A stretch of 64,000 nucleotides of DNA from Palsa-504 sp963800415 (GTDB taxonomy: Bacteria; Actinomycetota; Actinomycetes; Streptosporangiales; Streptosporangiaceae), in the NCBI GenBank assembly GCA_963800415.1, contig CAWDBS010000040.1, forward strand, positions 1 through 64,000, written 5' to 3'. How positions within the stretch are numbered: the stretch's first letter is position 1; every line of letters starts with the position of its first letter. The notes beneath the pieces are model-generated. The model did not search any database and was not told the DNA's origin. It worked only from the letters and a program-made list of their open reading frames with translations. Of the stretch, positions 28,474-37,923 are shown in pieces. Both the position numbers and the translations under genes were made by a program.

Positions 28474-29400
28474 GTGATCGTGATCTGGACGGGTGAGCGC
28501 CACCGGCAGCAGGGCCGGCTGGTCGCCGAGATGTACCAGGCTGCCGCCGGGGTGCCGTGCGAGCGGAGCGCGGTCATCGCGGGCGGCCTGCCCGGCGCGG
28601 ACAAGGCCGCCGCCCTCGATCAGTCCGGCGTGGACCGACAGCGGTATCTCACCGTCAGCATCAACGCGGTCCTGGACCGGATGGCCGCGGCGGGGCTCAT
28701 CGGTGAATCCGACGGGCTTTCCCCGCTGGCGCGGGCTGCCCTGGTTCACGCCGAGGCCCAGTACCTGGCCAAACGGGTCGGGCTGCGGGCCCTGATGGAC
28801 GGCACGAACCTGCTCCTTGACATCTCGCTCGCGTCCTGGCGTGCCGCCGAGGCCTGGACGTACGCGCTGCGGTTCGCGGACTACGCGGTGGCCGCGGTGT
28901 TCGCCGACATCGGCGTCGACGAGGCGGTGCGCCGGTCCGGCGAAGCCCGCCGGCGCGGGGAGGAGGAGTTCCGCCGCGGGCACGGCCACGGCGGCCGGAA
29001 CATCCCGGCCGCGGCCATCAGGGCGCTGGCCAGCCCGGCCGCGGCGGCGGCCGGAAACCGCATCAGGTGGGCGATCGGCGCGCGGTCGGCCGGGGCCATC
29101 GGCGGCACGGTGGGCACCGGGACGTTTCCCGGCAGCGCCGTCACCGCGATGCTCGTTTCCTACCGGGACGGCCGGCTCAGCCTCGACGACCTGTCGCTCG
29201 AGTTCCGCGCCCGCCGCTGGCCGCAGGTCCCGGACGTCTGCCCGCCCGAACTTGAGCAGGCCAGGGAGGCCATCGACGACCCCGAGCCCTACGTCCCCGG
29301 CTCATTCGACGACGTCGTGCTCGCCTACGACCTCGGCTGGCTGTCCGACGCCGACTACGATGTCCTCGCGACCGCCGCCGAAGGCCTGCCCGGCGCCTGA
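28474..29400 (+). CDS. Zeta-toxin-like protein with degenerate kinase motifs
   Basis: A 308-residue protein that follows the zeta-toxin plan over residues 30-190: ERSAVIAGGLPGADKAAAL in the P-loop position, RYLTVSINAVLDRM, LSPLARAALVHAEAQYLAKR, ALMDGTNLLLDISLAS, VFADIGVDEAVRRSGEARRR and HGHGGRNIPAAAI. Active relatives have GAGKT/S in the P-loop and an Asp in the INPD position; here these read GADKA and SINAVL. It is therefore probably not an active UDP-GlcNAc kinase. No epsilon-type antitoxin gene is next to it. A terminator follows at 29434. Confidence 0.7.
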   Translation: MIVIWTGERHRQQGRLVAEMYQAAAGVPCERSAVIAGGLPGADKAAALDQSGVDRQRYLTVSINAVLDRMAAAGLIGESDGLSPLARAALVHAEAQYLAKRVGLRALMDGTNLLLDISLASWRAAEAWTYALRFADYAVAAVFADIGVDEAVRRSGEARRRGEEEFRRGHGHGGRNIPAAAIRALASPAAAAAGNRIRWAIGARSAGAIGGTVGTGTFPGSAVTAMLVSYRDGRLSLDDLSLEFRARRWPQVPDVCPPELEQAREAIDDPEPYVPGSFDDVVLAYDLGWLSDADYDVLATAAEGLPGA

Positions 29401-29433
29401 CTCATCCCAGTAAAACGGGCCCAGTAAAACGGG

Positions 29434-29472
29434 GGAGCGGGGTGCCGTTGACAGGGCGCGGCACCCCGCTCC
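29434..29472 (+). terminator. Terminator after the zeta-like gene
   Basis: GGAGCGGGGTGCCG (29434-29447) pairs perfectly with CGGCACCCCGCTCC (29459-29472) around an 11-nt loop, 33 bp after the stop of the upstream gene. Confidence 0.7.
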
Positions 29473-29873
29473 TATGAGGGCAGGCGTCTGCGGGGCAAAC
29501 GCCGCACCGCGCACCCGCCCTATGGCCCGTTATGTTCCAACAATGACTTAACCGCCCAAATCGGGTCAACTCTTTTTCTCGGCGCATTGGTAAATAACAG
29601 GGCACCACGGATTTAACAATGGAACAGGTAGCCTGACCGCGGGCCGAACAGCTGGCGCGACCCGAGCCGGGGCCTGACGCCGGGATCCTGGCAGAGCATC
29701 TCCGAGCTGACCCGGGCCTGCGGCACCTGCGCGATCAGCACCGAGACTCGCCCCGGAGCCCGGTAGCGGCGCGATCGGGGCGGGTTCATCCATGCCGGGT
29801 GATGTGGGCTCCGCCCTAGCGCCGCAGGATACGAGCATCGGGAGCAGACGGCGAGCGACGGGAGCGGGTCCGG
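29473..29873. other. Non-coding region before the sulfatase gene
   Basis: About 400 bp without a credible gene. The part at 29530-29625 is AT-richer than the surroundings and probably contains the sulfatase promoter; I could not settle on -35/-10 boxes. Confidence 0.4.
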
Positions 29874-32225
29874 ATGGCGATTATCGAGTACGGGCCGGGC
29901 GCTGCGTTCCCCGGCGTGATCGGACGGACCGCGGATGAGTCCACGCCGGCCTGGCCGGCCCCGGCGCGCGCCCCCGAGGGCGCGCCTAATGTGCTGTTCA
30001 TCGTGCTGGATGACACCGGGTTCGGCCAGCTGGGCTGTTACGGCAGCCCGATCGAGACCCCCAGCTTCGACGCGCTGGCCGCGAACGGCCTGCGCTACAA
30101 CAACATGCACACGACCGCGCTGTGCTCGCCCAGCCGCTCGTGCATCCTGACGGGCCGCAACCATCACAGCAACGCGATGGCCGCCATCACCGAGCTGGCG
30201 AGCGGCTATCCCGGGTACAACGGCGTCATCCCGTTCGAGAACGGCTTCCTGTCCGAGATGCTCGTCGAGCACGGCTACAGCACGTTCATGGTGGGGAAGT
30301 ACCACCTGACGCCGAGCAACCAGGAGACGGGAGCGGGCCCGTTCGACCGCTGGCCGCTGGGGCGCGGCTTCCAGCGTTTCTACGGTTTCCTGGGCGGTGA
30401 CACCAGCCAGTGGTATCCGGATCTGGTGTACGACAACCACCAGGTGGAGCCGCCGCGCACGCCCGAGGAGGGGTACCACCTCAGCGAGGACCTGGTCGAC
30501 AAGGCGATCGAGTTCATTTCCGACGTCAAGCAGGTCGACCCGGCCAAGCCGTTCTACCTGCATCTGTGCTTCGGCGCCACGCACGCGCCGCACCACGTGC
30601 CGAAGCAATGGGCGGACCGGTACGCGGGCCAGTTCGACGAGGGCTGGGACGCGTACCGGGAGAAGGTGTTCGCCCGGCAGAAGGAACTCGGCATCGTCCC
30701 CGCGGACGCGCAGCTGTCGCGGCACGATCCCGACGTGCCCGACTGGGCGTCGCTGCCGCCAGAAGCCCGCCGCCTGTACAGCCGGATGATGGAGGTCTTC
30801 GCCGGCTTCCTGTCCCACACCGATCACCAGGTCGGACGGCTGGTCGAGTTCCTGCGCCAGCTCGGGGAGCTGGACAACACGCTGGTCATGGTCATCTCCG
30901 ACAACGGCGCCAGCGCCGAGGGCGGGCCCACCGGGACCACGAATGAGGCGCAGTTCTTCAACAACGCCCAGGAGCCGCTGGCGGAAAGCATCAAGCTGAT
31001 CGACGAGATCGGCGGCCCCAAGCACTTCAACCACTACCCGTGGGGCTGGACGTGGGCCGGCAACACGCCGTTCCGCCGGTGGAAGCGGGAGACCTACCGG
31101 GGCGGCGCCAGCGATCCGTTCATCGTCTCCTGGCCGCAGCGGATCACGGCCCGGGGCGAGGTACGCACCCAGTACGCGCACATCATCGACATGGTGCCCA
31201 CGGTCCTGGACCTGCTGGGCCTCGAGCCGCCCGCCGCGATCCGCGGCGTCACCCAGTCACCCCTGCAGGGAGTCAGCTTCGCCCGCACGCTGCAGGACGC
31301 CGCAGCCCAGAGCGACCACCACACCCAGTACTTCGAGATGCTGGGTCACCGGGCGATCTACTACGACGGCTGGCGGGCCGTCTGCCCGTGGCCCGGCCCG
31401 TCGTTCGCCGAGGCGGGCATCCCCTTCGGGCAGCCGATCTCGGCCCAGAAGCTATCTGAGCTGGATGCCACCGGCTGGGAGCTCTACCACGTCGCGACCG
31501 ATTTCGCCGAGAACCACAACGTGGCCGCCGACCATCGCGACCGGCTGATCGCGATGATCGGGACATGGTACGTGGAGGCCGGCAAGTACAACGTGATGCC
31601 GGTCGACGGCAGCGGCCTGGCCCGGATGATCGCCGAGAAGCCGCTCGTCGCCGTTCCCCGCGACCGCTACACCTACCGGCCCGGCACGCAATCGATCCCG
31701 TTCTTCGCCGCTCCCCGGGTCCTCAACCGCCCGCACAGCATCACCGCGGAGGTCGAGATCCCCGCGGGCGGAGCCGAGGGGGTGCTGCTGTCCCAGGGCA
31801 CGGCGGCCGGCGGATACTCCTTGTTCGTCAAGGACGGCAAGCTCCGCTACGTCCACAACTACGTGGGCCGAGCCGTGTACGGCGTGGAATCCGACCAGGT
31901 CCTGGCGCCCGGCCAGCACACGCTCAGGTTCGAGTTCGAACCGACCGGAAAGCCGGACATGATGCATGGCAAGGGCGCGCCCGGCAAGCTCCAGCTCTAT
32001 ATAGACGGCACCCTCACCGGGAACGCGGAAGCGCCCGTCACCAACCCGTTCGTGCTCAACCCCGGTGCGCTCACCTGCGGCGCCAACCCCGGCTCCGCGA
32101 TTACCGACGACTACCCCAGCCCGTTCAAGTTCACCGGCACCATCCACAGCGTGACGGTGGACGTCAGCGGAGACCTGATCCAGGACACGGAAGCCGAACT
32201 GCGCATGCACATGGCCCGCCAGTAG
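29874..32225 (+). CDS. Type I arylsulfatase
   Basis: A 783-residue sulfatase. NVLFIVLDDTGFGQLGCYG supplies the metal-binding Asp pair. CSPSR at residues 84-88 is the formylglycine motif (Cys84 to be converted by FGE), followed by TGRNHHSNAM; VGKYHLTP, HAPHHVPKQWADRY and VISDNGASAEGG complete the active site. The last 230 residues add a beta-rich domain (HSITAEVEIPAGGAEGVLLS and onward) as in large soil arylsulfatases. No signal peptide is seen, so it acts in the cytoplasm or leaves by another route. It hydrolyses an unknown sulfate ester. No FGE gene is in the window. Confidence 0.92.
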   Translation: MAIIEYGPGAAFPGVIGRTADESTPAWPAPARAPEGAPNVLFIVLDDTGFGQLGCYGSPIETPSFDALAANGLRYNNMHTTALCSPSRSCILTGRNHHSNAMAAITELASGYPGYNGVIPFENGFLSEMLVEHGYSTFMVGKYHLTPSNQETGAGPFDRWPLGRGFQRFYGFLGGDTSQWYPDLVYDNHQVEPPRTPEEGYHLSEDLVDKAIEFISDVKQVDPAKPFYLHLCFGATHAPHHVPKQWADRYAGQFDEGWDAYREKVFARQKELGIVPADAQLSRHDPDVPDWASLPPEARRLYSRMMEVFAGFLSHTDHQVGRLVEFLRQLGELDNTLVMVISDNGASAEGGPTGTTNEAQFFNNAQEPLAESIKLIDEIGGPKHFNHYPWGWTWAGNTPFRRWKRETYRGGASDPFIVSWPQRITARGEVRTQYAHIIDMVPTVLDLLGLEPPAAIRGVTQSPLQGVSFARTLQDAAAQSDHHTQYFEMLGHRAIYYDGWRAVCPWPGPSFAEAGIPFGQPISAQKLSELDATGWELYHVATDFAENHNVAADHRDRLIAMIGTWYVEAGKYNVMPVDGSGLARMIAEKPLVAVPRDRYTYRPGTQSIPFFAAPRVLNRPHSITAEVEIPAGGAEGVLLSQGTAAGGYSLFVKDGKLRYVHNYVGRAVYGVESDQVLAPGQHTLRFEFEPTGKPDMMHGKGAPGKLQLYIDGTLTGNAEAPVTNPFVLNPGALTCGANPGSAITDDYPSPFKFTGTIHSVTVDVSGDLIQDTEAELRMHMARQ

Positions 32226-32321
32226 GCCCGCGAGGAACTGCTCACGCATACCTCGGGCCGGCCGGACAGCCGCAAGTTCTGCCGGTGGCGCTGCGCCGGG
32301 CCGTGCCCGCGGCGATCGCGG

Positions 32322-32690
32322 TTACTGGGGCCACACCGCCCTGACCTCGATCTTGCCGAAGGCCGCGACCGGATGCGCCGCGGCCACCTTGATGGCCTCC
32401 TCCAGGCTCGCGCACTCGAGCATGTCATACCCGCAGATGATCTCCTTGGTCTCGGCGAACGGACCGTCGCTGACCAGGATCTCGCCGTCCCGGACCAGTA
32501 CCGTCCTGGCCTCGTCGGCGGGCCGGAGCCGGTCGCCGTGCAGCCGGATGCCGCGGGCGATCACGTCGTCGAGCCAGGGAAAGCTCCCGCTGTCCCCGGT
32601 GTCCCCGGTGTCCGCGGCTTCCGGTGCATCCGGCTTCTCGTCGCCGGCGAAACGAGTCGGGTCAACGCAGACCAGCATCATGAATTTCAT
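32322..32690 (-). CDS. DGPF/YCII-domain protein
   Basis: A 122-residue protein with the start MKFMMLVCVDPTRF, the DGPF motif (ILVSDGPFAETKEIICGYDM) and LEEAIKVAAAHPVAAFGKIEVR, all typical of the YCII/DGPF family often encoded beside ECF sigma factors. No sigma factor gene is here. A TGDTGDSG linker follows the first strand. Function unknown. Confidence 0.85.
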   Translation of the reverse strand: MKFMMLVCVDPTRFAGDEKPDAPEAADTGDTGDSGSFPWLDDVIARGIRLHGDRLRPADEARTVLVRDGEILVSDGPFAETKEIICGYDMLECASLEEAIKVAAAHPVAAFGKIEVRAVWPQ

Positions 32691-32926
32691 GTCGTCTCCG
32701 ATCCTCGTGGCCCGGCCGGGCCGCAGGCGTTTACACCATCACGACGAACGGGAATCGCGCAAAGGACAGCCCGAGAGCCGGCGCCCTGGCTGGTCGGCCG
32801 GCCGACAGCGAGTCGCCGAACCGGCCCGGCGGCCCGGCGGCGACGTTTCCCGATTAAGAGCTATTGACAACTGCCCGGGGCCAGCGAAGACTGTCTGGCT
32901 ATCGGCGCTTGGCCTGGGGGAGAAAA

Positions 32927-34510
32927 ATGGATAGATGGCCAATAGTATACATTCGCGGTTACGCTGGGCCGACCGCCGGAATCAATGCCCAGGTTGATGA
33001 CCCGTTCTATGGCTTCAATAGCGGGTCTACTCATATCCGGGTGGCCGGGGACGGCGCGCCCGCCTTCTATCAGTTCGAGGGCCCGCTGGTCCGGCTGCTG
33101 GGGGACGAGCAGTACAAGGTCTACGTCCGCGGCAGCCAGGAGCAGATCCTGGACGATCCGGGCCAGCAGACACCGCTCGACCCCGCGTCGGTGTGGATCT
33201 ACCGCTTCTACGACCAGGCGGCGACCACCTTCCAGGCGCAGCCGCATCAGAACCTGGCCGAGCGACTGCTCACCCTGGGGCGTCAGAAGGTCACCAGCGC
33301 CGGGTTCAATATCGAGGACGCGGCGGCGGGTCTGTACGACTTCATACAGAAAATCCGGGCCCGGACGGGCGCGCCGAAAGTGTATGTGGTCGCCCATTCG
33401 ATGGGCGGTCTCATAGCACGCTGCATGATACAGAAGAAGTGCCGGCAGGATGGGCGCGTCGCGGCTCGTGACATTGTCGCCAGGCTCTACACCTACGGGA
33501 CCCCGCACGGCGGCATCCGGTCCTCCGGCGGCGTGGCGCAATGGATCGAGGCAGCATTCGGCCCGGCCGGATCGAACATTTTCGCCCCGGAACTGATGCA
33601 GGGATATCTCGACCCGGCCAAGAATTTCGGCGAGGTCTGCGACCCGGGATGGGATCCGCAGGTCATGGACGACGCGCTCTTCCCCCTCGACGGCGTCTTC
33701 TGCCTGGTCGGCACCGATCCGGCCGACTACGGATGGGGCCCGCGGACGGTCATGGGCCCGCAGACAGACGGCCTGGTCCATATCGCCAATGCTTACGTGC
33801 GCGGAGCGCACCGGGCCTATGTCCACAAGTCCCACTCCGGTGCGTACGGCGAGGTTAATTCCGAAGAGGGGTACCAGAACCTGCGCCGGTTCCTGTTCGG
33901 CCGGTGGGCGGTGGACGCGGCGCTGGCTGATGTCCAGCTGCCTCAGCAGGCAGGTGTCTCGTGGCAGATGGACATGCGGCTCGCGATCCGCGGCATGTCC
34001 GTGGTCATGAGCGAGCAGATCACCGAACACTGGTGCCCCATCATTCTCCCCGTTCAGCCAGCTGCCGCGGGCACCACGCTGGTGCGCACATTCCTGCTCG
34101 ACCCGGCCGACCGCGAGGACGCCGCCGCCGTGGCAGACCGTCAGATGCGCTACACCATCACCCTCCGGCTCTTCCGCGTCCAGGAGGCCAACGGCGTCTT
34201 CGACTTCAGTAACTCGGTGGAGCAGGTCCCGCTGTGGTCGGACTCGCTCATCGTCGATGTCGAGCCCGGCGCGGGCGACGATTCGCTGACCGCGCACGCG
34301 GCCTGGAACTCGGCGGTCCCCGGGGCCAGCCAGGCCGTCGGCTCGGTCACCGACCAGCTGCCAGACGACCAAGGCGCGCTGCTGACCTTCAAGGCCGAGG
34401 GGAGCGTGCTGGTCACGTCCGTCCCGCTGCCCGCGTCGGTCCTCCAGGCGGGCATCCTCGGCGGTCAGGCCAGTATCCGCCTTGCCGTCAGCCCGCGGGC
34501 CGGTCAGTGA
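32927..34510 (+). CDS. Alpha/beta hydrolase, lipase/PGAP1-like
   Basis: A 527-residue protein. It opens with WPIVYIRGYAGP, the strand and oxyanion loop of lipase-type hydrolases, and has the nucleophile elbow VVAHSMGGLIARCMI with Ser158. TYGTPHGG follows, as in PGAP1/GPI-deacylase-like and triacylglycerol lipase relatives, and a His lies in KSHSGAYG. The C-terminal 200 residues are beta-rich with no known family. ATG at 32927 is preferred over an upstream in-frame start because GGGGGAG lies right before it. No signal peptide; substrate unknown. Confidence 0.8.
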   Translation: MDRWPIVYIRGYAGPTAGINAQVDDPFYGFNSGSTHIRVAGDGAPAFYQFEGPLVRLLGDEQYKVYVRGSQEQILDDPGQQTPLDPASVWIYRFYDQAATTFQAQPHQNLAERLLTLGRQKVTSAGFNIEDAAAGLYDFIQKIRARTGAPKVYVVAHSMGGLIARCMIQKKCRQDGRVAARDIVARLYTYGTPHGGIRSSGGVAQWIEAAFGPAGSNIFAPELMQGYLDPAKNFGEVCDPGWDPQVMDDALFPLDGVFCLVGTDPADYGWGPRTVMGPQTDGLVHIANAYVRGAHRAYVHKSHSGAYGEVNSEEGYQNLRRFLFGRWAVDAALADVQLPQQAGVSWQMDMRLAIRGMSVVMSEQITEHWCPIILPVQPAAAGTTLVRTFLLDPADREDAAAVADRQMRYTITLRLFRVQEANGVFDFSNSVEQVPLWSDSLIVDVEPGAGDDSLTAHAAWNSAVPGASQAVGSVTDQLPDDQGALLTFKAEGSVLVTSVPLPASVLQAGILGGQASIRLAVSPRAGQ

Positions 34511-34588
34511 CGGCCAATCCGCGGCGGCCAGGTGGGCAGTCAGCGCGGCACACGCGCGCAGTGAGTCATCACAGTCGCGGCGTGGAGA

Positions 34589-34609
34589 CCCCGGCCTTTC
34601 AGGCCGGGG
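34589..34609. repeat. GC hairpin of an IS605/TnpB-type element end
   Basis: CCCCGGCCT (34589-34597), loop TTC, AGGCCGGGG (34601-34609). Hairpins of this kind (CCCGGCC-TTTC-GGCCGGG) commonly mark IS200/IS605 element ends and lie close to TnpB genes. Here a TnpB fragment begins 57 bp downstream. Confidence 0.5.
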
Positions 34610-34665
34610 AGGACACGCCGCGTCACCTCCCCGGAAATGTCAGCGGTATCCGATAGTGTGTTCGC

Positions 34666-34908
34666 ATGTCCCGGGACCGGCTGCTCCCCACCCCCGCCCA
34701 GGAAGCGGTGCTGCGGGACCACTGCGGGCACGCCCGGTACGTGTGGAACCTGGCCGTCGAGCAGCACGCCCACTGGCACCCCGGCCGGGCGAGCCCGCCG
34801 GGCTACCTGGAGCAGTGCCGGCAGCTCACCGCCGCGCGGGCGGAATACCCGTGGCTGGCCGCCGGCTCCCAGACGGTCCAGCAGAGGATGTCAAGATGCG
34901 CACAGTAA
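34666..34908 (+). pseudogene. TnpB (IS605 OrfB) N-terminal fragment
   Basis: An 80-codon remnant of a TnpB RNA-guided nuclease: LLPTPAQEAVLRDHCGHARY, VWNLAVEQ, GYLEQCRQLTAARAEYPWLA and SQTVQQR match the N-terminal helical region. The sequence leaves the family after QQRM, and the RuvC-like catalytic part is missing, so the fragment is inactive. Confidence 0.75.
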
Positions 34909-34949
34909 CCCAACGCTGGCACCGGAACCCGTGATCTAGGATTCGGCTT

Positions 34950-36266
34950 ATGTCGCAGCAGCCGGAGCCCGAGGTTCAGGGCGGGCCCGTCACGGTGCGC
35001 AACTGGCAGGACCCGCCCGCCAACCGCTGGGCGTACTGGCACGTCGGCGAGATCCTGCCCACCTACCGGGTGTCCCGCGGCGACGGCCCGGTCCGGGCGC
35101 TGCCCCCTGCCGCCACCGCGGGAACGGGCCGGGACGGAGTGCTCGCGGTCCCGGTGACCCGCGCGTACCGGTCATCCGGCACCGTGGGCGAGGTCCTCGA
35201 GGACACCTTCACCGACGCCTACCTGGTGCTCCAGGACGGCGAGCTGGTCACCGAGTGGTACGGCCCGCTGGGCGCCGCGGACCGGCCGCACGCGCTGATG
35301 TCGGTGTCGAAGTCCGTGGTCGGCTGCGTGGCCGCCGTGCTCATCGACCGCGGCCAGCTCGACCCCGGCCGTGAGATTACCGGCTACGTCCCCGAACTGG
35401 CCGCCAGCGGCTACGCCGGCGCCCTGGTCCGGCACGTCTACGACATGCGCAGCGGGGTCAGGTTCGGCGAGGAGTACGCCAACCCGCAGTCCGACATCCG
35501 GCGGCTGGACGAGTGGGTCGGCTGGCAGCCGGGCGCGGGCGAGCCCCGCGGGCTCTACCGGTTCCTGGCCACCCTGCAGGCCGAGGCGCCGCACGGCCAG
35601 AGGTTCCTGTACCGCTCGGCGGAGTCGGACGTGCTCGGCTGGGTATGCGAGCGCGCGGCGGGCCGGCCCATGGCCGCGCTCATGTCCGAGCTGATCTGGG
35701 CGCCGATGGGCGCCGAACACGACGCCACCCTGCTGCACGACGGCCTGGGCGCCGCCGTGCACGACGGAGGCCTCAGCGCCACCGCCCGCGACGTGGCCCG
35801 GTTCGGCCAGCTGCTGCTGGACGGCGGCCTGATCCGGGAGGGGCTCGGGTCCGCCGGCGGCATCCGGCGGGTGGTGTCACCGCAGTGGCTGCGCCGGGCC
35901 TGGGCGGTGGACGCCGACGCCCGGACCGCGTTCGCCGCGTCGCCGGCCGAGTTGGCGTTTCCCGGCGGGTGGTACCGGCACCAGTTCTGGTTCCGCCCCG
36001 GCGACTATGGCGACGTGCTGCTCGGCCTGGGCATCCACGGCCAGATGCTGCACGTCAGCCGGCGCACCAACACGGTCTGCGTGAAGTTCTCCACCTGGCC
36101 AGAAGCGCAGAACCCGGCCTACCTGGAGGACACGCTGCGCGCCTTCAACGCCGTCGGCGGGTTCCTGGCCGGCCGTGATCCCGGCCGGCGCCGCCTGGCC
36201 GGCGTGGTCTCCGGCCTGAGTCGCAGCGGTGACACGTCCCCGCCTTCGCCGCCGACCGTGATCTGA
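34950..36266 (+). CDS. Serine hydrolase of the beta-lactamase (class C/esterase) family
   Basis: A 438-residue protein with the S-x-x-K nucleophile motif in MSVSKSVVGCVAAVLI (Ser118, Lys121), the second motif region YRSAESDVLGWVCERAAG (Tyr-x-Ser type), and a closing strand with GLGIHGQMLHV in the place of the KTG/HxG motif. Family members include class C beta-lactamases, DD-peptidases and 6-aminohexanoate-dimer hydrolases; the last group (nylB-like) also has YRS. No signal peptide is seen, which favours an intracellular esterase or amidase. It begins the gene group with ATP-grasp, decarboxylase and transglutaminase-like proteins and lies 40 bp from the next gene. Confidence 0.85.
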   Translation: MSQQPEPEVQGGPVTVRNWQDPPANRWAYWHVGEILPTYRVSRGDGPVRALPPAATAGTGRDGVLAVPVTRAYRSSGTVGEVLEDTFTDAYLVLQDGELVTEWYGPLGAADRPHALMSVSKSVVGCVAAVLIDRGQLDPGREITGYVPELAASGYAGALVRHVYDMRSGVRFGEEYANPQSDIRRLDEWVGWQPGAGEPRGLYRFLATLQAEAPHGQRFLYRSAESDVLGWVCERAAGRPMAALMSELIWAPMGAEHDATLLHDGLGAAVHDGGLSATARDVARFGQLLLDGGLIREGLGSAGGIRRVVSPQWLRRAWAVDADARTAFAASPAELAFPGGWYRHQFWFRPGDYGDVLLGLGIHGQMLHVSRRTNTVCVKFSTWPEAQNPAYLEDTLRAFNAVGGFLAGRDPGRRRLAGVVSGLSRSGDTSPPSPPTVI

Positions 36267-36306
36267 GCCTCGACGGCGGGCTGACCCGGGCTCTAGCCTG
36301 GGCGGT

Positions 36307-37779
36307 ATGGCAGGTTCAGCAAGCTCAGCCGGATCACCGCCCCGCCGTCACCTCGACGGCATCGCCGAGATCCGCACGTTCTTCCGGACCAACTCCCAGC
36401 CGATCTACTTCGTCGGCCCGACCGCGTTCAACCTGCTCGGCATCGACCGGTGGGTCCGCAACTTCCAGTACATCGCCTACTACGACTCCTGGGACGGCCA
36501 GCACCCCCGGGTGTTCACCCCGGAGAACCGCCCGTACGTGGAGTTCGAGTCCAGCGAGCAGATCAACAACTACCTGCTGCGCGACGCCGAGGTCCGGGAG
36601 CATCTGCGCCGCCGCGGCGGGACGCCGATGGTCGCGATGGTGTTCTTCGACGAGGAAACCGAGGAGATCTGCCGGGAGCAGGGCTACACGCTGATCCTGC
36701 CGCCGGATTCGCTGCGGCGCCGGCTGGACTCCAAGATCGTCACCACCCAGCTGGGCAACGAGGCCGGCGCCCCGTCGGTCCCGAACGTGCTCGGCCAGGC
36801 GGACGGCTACGCCGCGCTCTGCGCGCTCGCGGCGTCGGCCGGCCTGGGCGAGGACCTGGTCGTGCAGACGCCCTACGGCGACTCGGGCAAGACCACGTTC
36901 TTCATCAAGTCCGAACGGGACTGGGACTCCTATGCCCCGGACATCGAGGGCCAGCAGCTCAAGGTGATGAAGCGCATCAACAACCAGGCCGCGGCGGTGG
37001 AGGCCTGCATCACCAGGCGCGGCACGATCGTCGGCCCGTTCATGACCGACCTGACCGGCTACCCCGAACTCACCCCCTACAAGGGCGGCTGGTGCGGCAA
37101 CGACGTGTTCCCCGAGGCGCTGTCCGAAGCCGAGCGCACCATCGCGATCAGCCACGTCCGCAAGCTGGGCGACCGGCTCGCCCAGGAAGGCTACAAGGGC
37201 TTCTTCGAGGTCGACGTGCTCACCGATACCGACACCGGGGCGGTGTACCTGGGCGAGCTGAACCCGCGGATCTCGGGGGCCTCGTCGATGACGAACGTCA
37301 CCGCCGGCGCCTACGCCGACGTGCCGCTGTTCCTGTTCCACCTGCTCGAGTTCATGGAGGTGGACTACGCCGTCGACGTGGAGGAGATCAATGACCGCTG
37401 GCGCGCGCTGGCCGCGGTGGACGTCTGGTCGCAGCTGATCATGAAAGAGCCCGGTGACGACGTGGAGCGCATCCTGGCCGCCCCGCGCACCGGCGCCTGG
37501 CGCCTGTCCGACGTCGGCGCACTCACCTTCGAGCACGTGACCAACGACTGGCACGAGATCACCACCGAGGACGAGGCCTTCTTCATGCGCGTCTATGGCC
37601 CGGGCGACTTCAAGTTCCACGGCGCCGACCTGGGCATCCTCGTCACCAAGGGCCGCATGCAGACGCCCGAGGGCCTCACCGAGCGCTGCCGTCACTACAT
37701 CGACGGCATCCGCGCCCAGTACAAGTCCGAAGCCCTCCCGCAAGCGCCCCCCGTCATTCCCATCGCCTACGTCAAGTAG
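36307..37779 (+). CDS. ATP-grasp ligase (biotin-carboxylase-like)
   Basis: A 490-residue protein of the ATP-grasp superfamily. The central part has LVVQTPYGDSGKTTFFI (the glycine-rich nucleotide loop), LKVMKRINNQAAAVEACIT, and GFFEVDVLTD ... VYLGELNPRISGASSMTNV, where the E-x-N-P-R Mg-binding motif is clear. The N-terminal 120 residues are a PreATP-grasp-like fold (FRTNSQPIYFVGPTAFNLLG). It is annotated in related genomes as biotin carboxylase, but no biotin carboxyl carrier is here, so it more likely joins a carboxylate to an amine or thiol (inference). Its neighbours include a serine hydrolase and, after an ABC exporter, a PLP decarboxylase and two transglutaminase-like proteins. Confidence 0.8.
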   Translation: MAGSASSAGSPPRRHLDGIAEIRTFFRTNSQPIYFVGPTAFNLLGIDRWVRNFQYIAYYDSWDGQHPRVFTPENRPYVEFESSEQINNYLLRDAEVREHLRRRGGTPMVAMVFFDEETEEICREQGYTLILPPDSLRRRLDSKIVTTQLGNEAGAPSVPNVLGQADGYAALCALAASAGLGEDLVVQTPYGDSGKTTFFIKSERDWDSYAPDIEGQQLKVMKRINNQAAAVEACITRRGTIVGPFMTDLTGYPELTPYKGGWCGNDVFPEALSEAERTIAISHVRKLGDRLAQEGYKGFFEVDVLTDTDTGAVYLGELNPRISGASSMTNVTAGAYADVPLFLFHLLEFMEVDYAVDVEEINDRWRALAAVDVWSQLIMKEPGDDVERILAAPRTGAWRLSDVGALTFEHVTNDWHEITTEDEAFFMRVYGPGDFKFHGADLGILVTKGRMQTPEGLTERCRHYIDGIRAQYKSEALPQAPPVIPIAYVK

Positions 37780-37923
37780 CAGGCCGCCCCGGCGGTATTC
37801 GGTAGGAGATTTCCCTCGCGGGTCATAACGTAGACACCCGGAAAGCAACCAGGCGGGTCGATGCTTCCGTCGTCGATTCGGGCCATGCTTCAGGGGTTCC
37901 GTCAGCGATGTGAGGAATTCACT

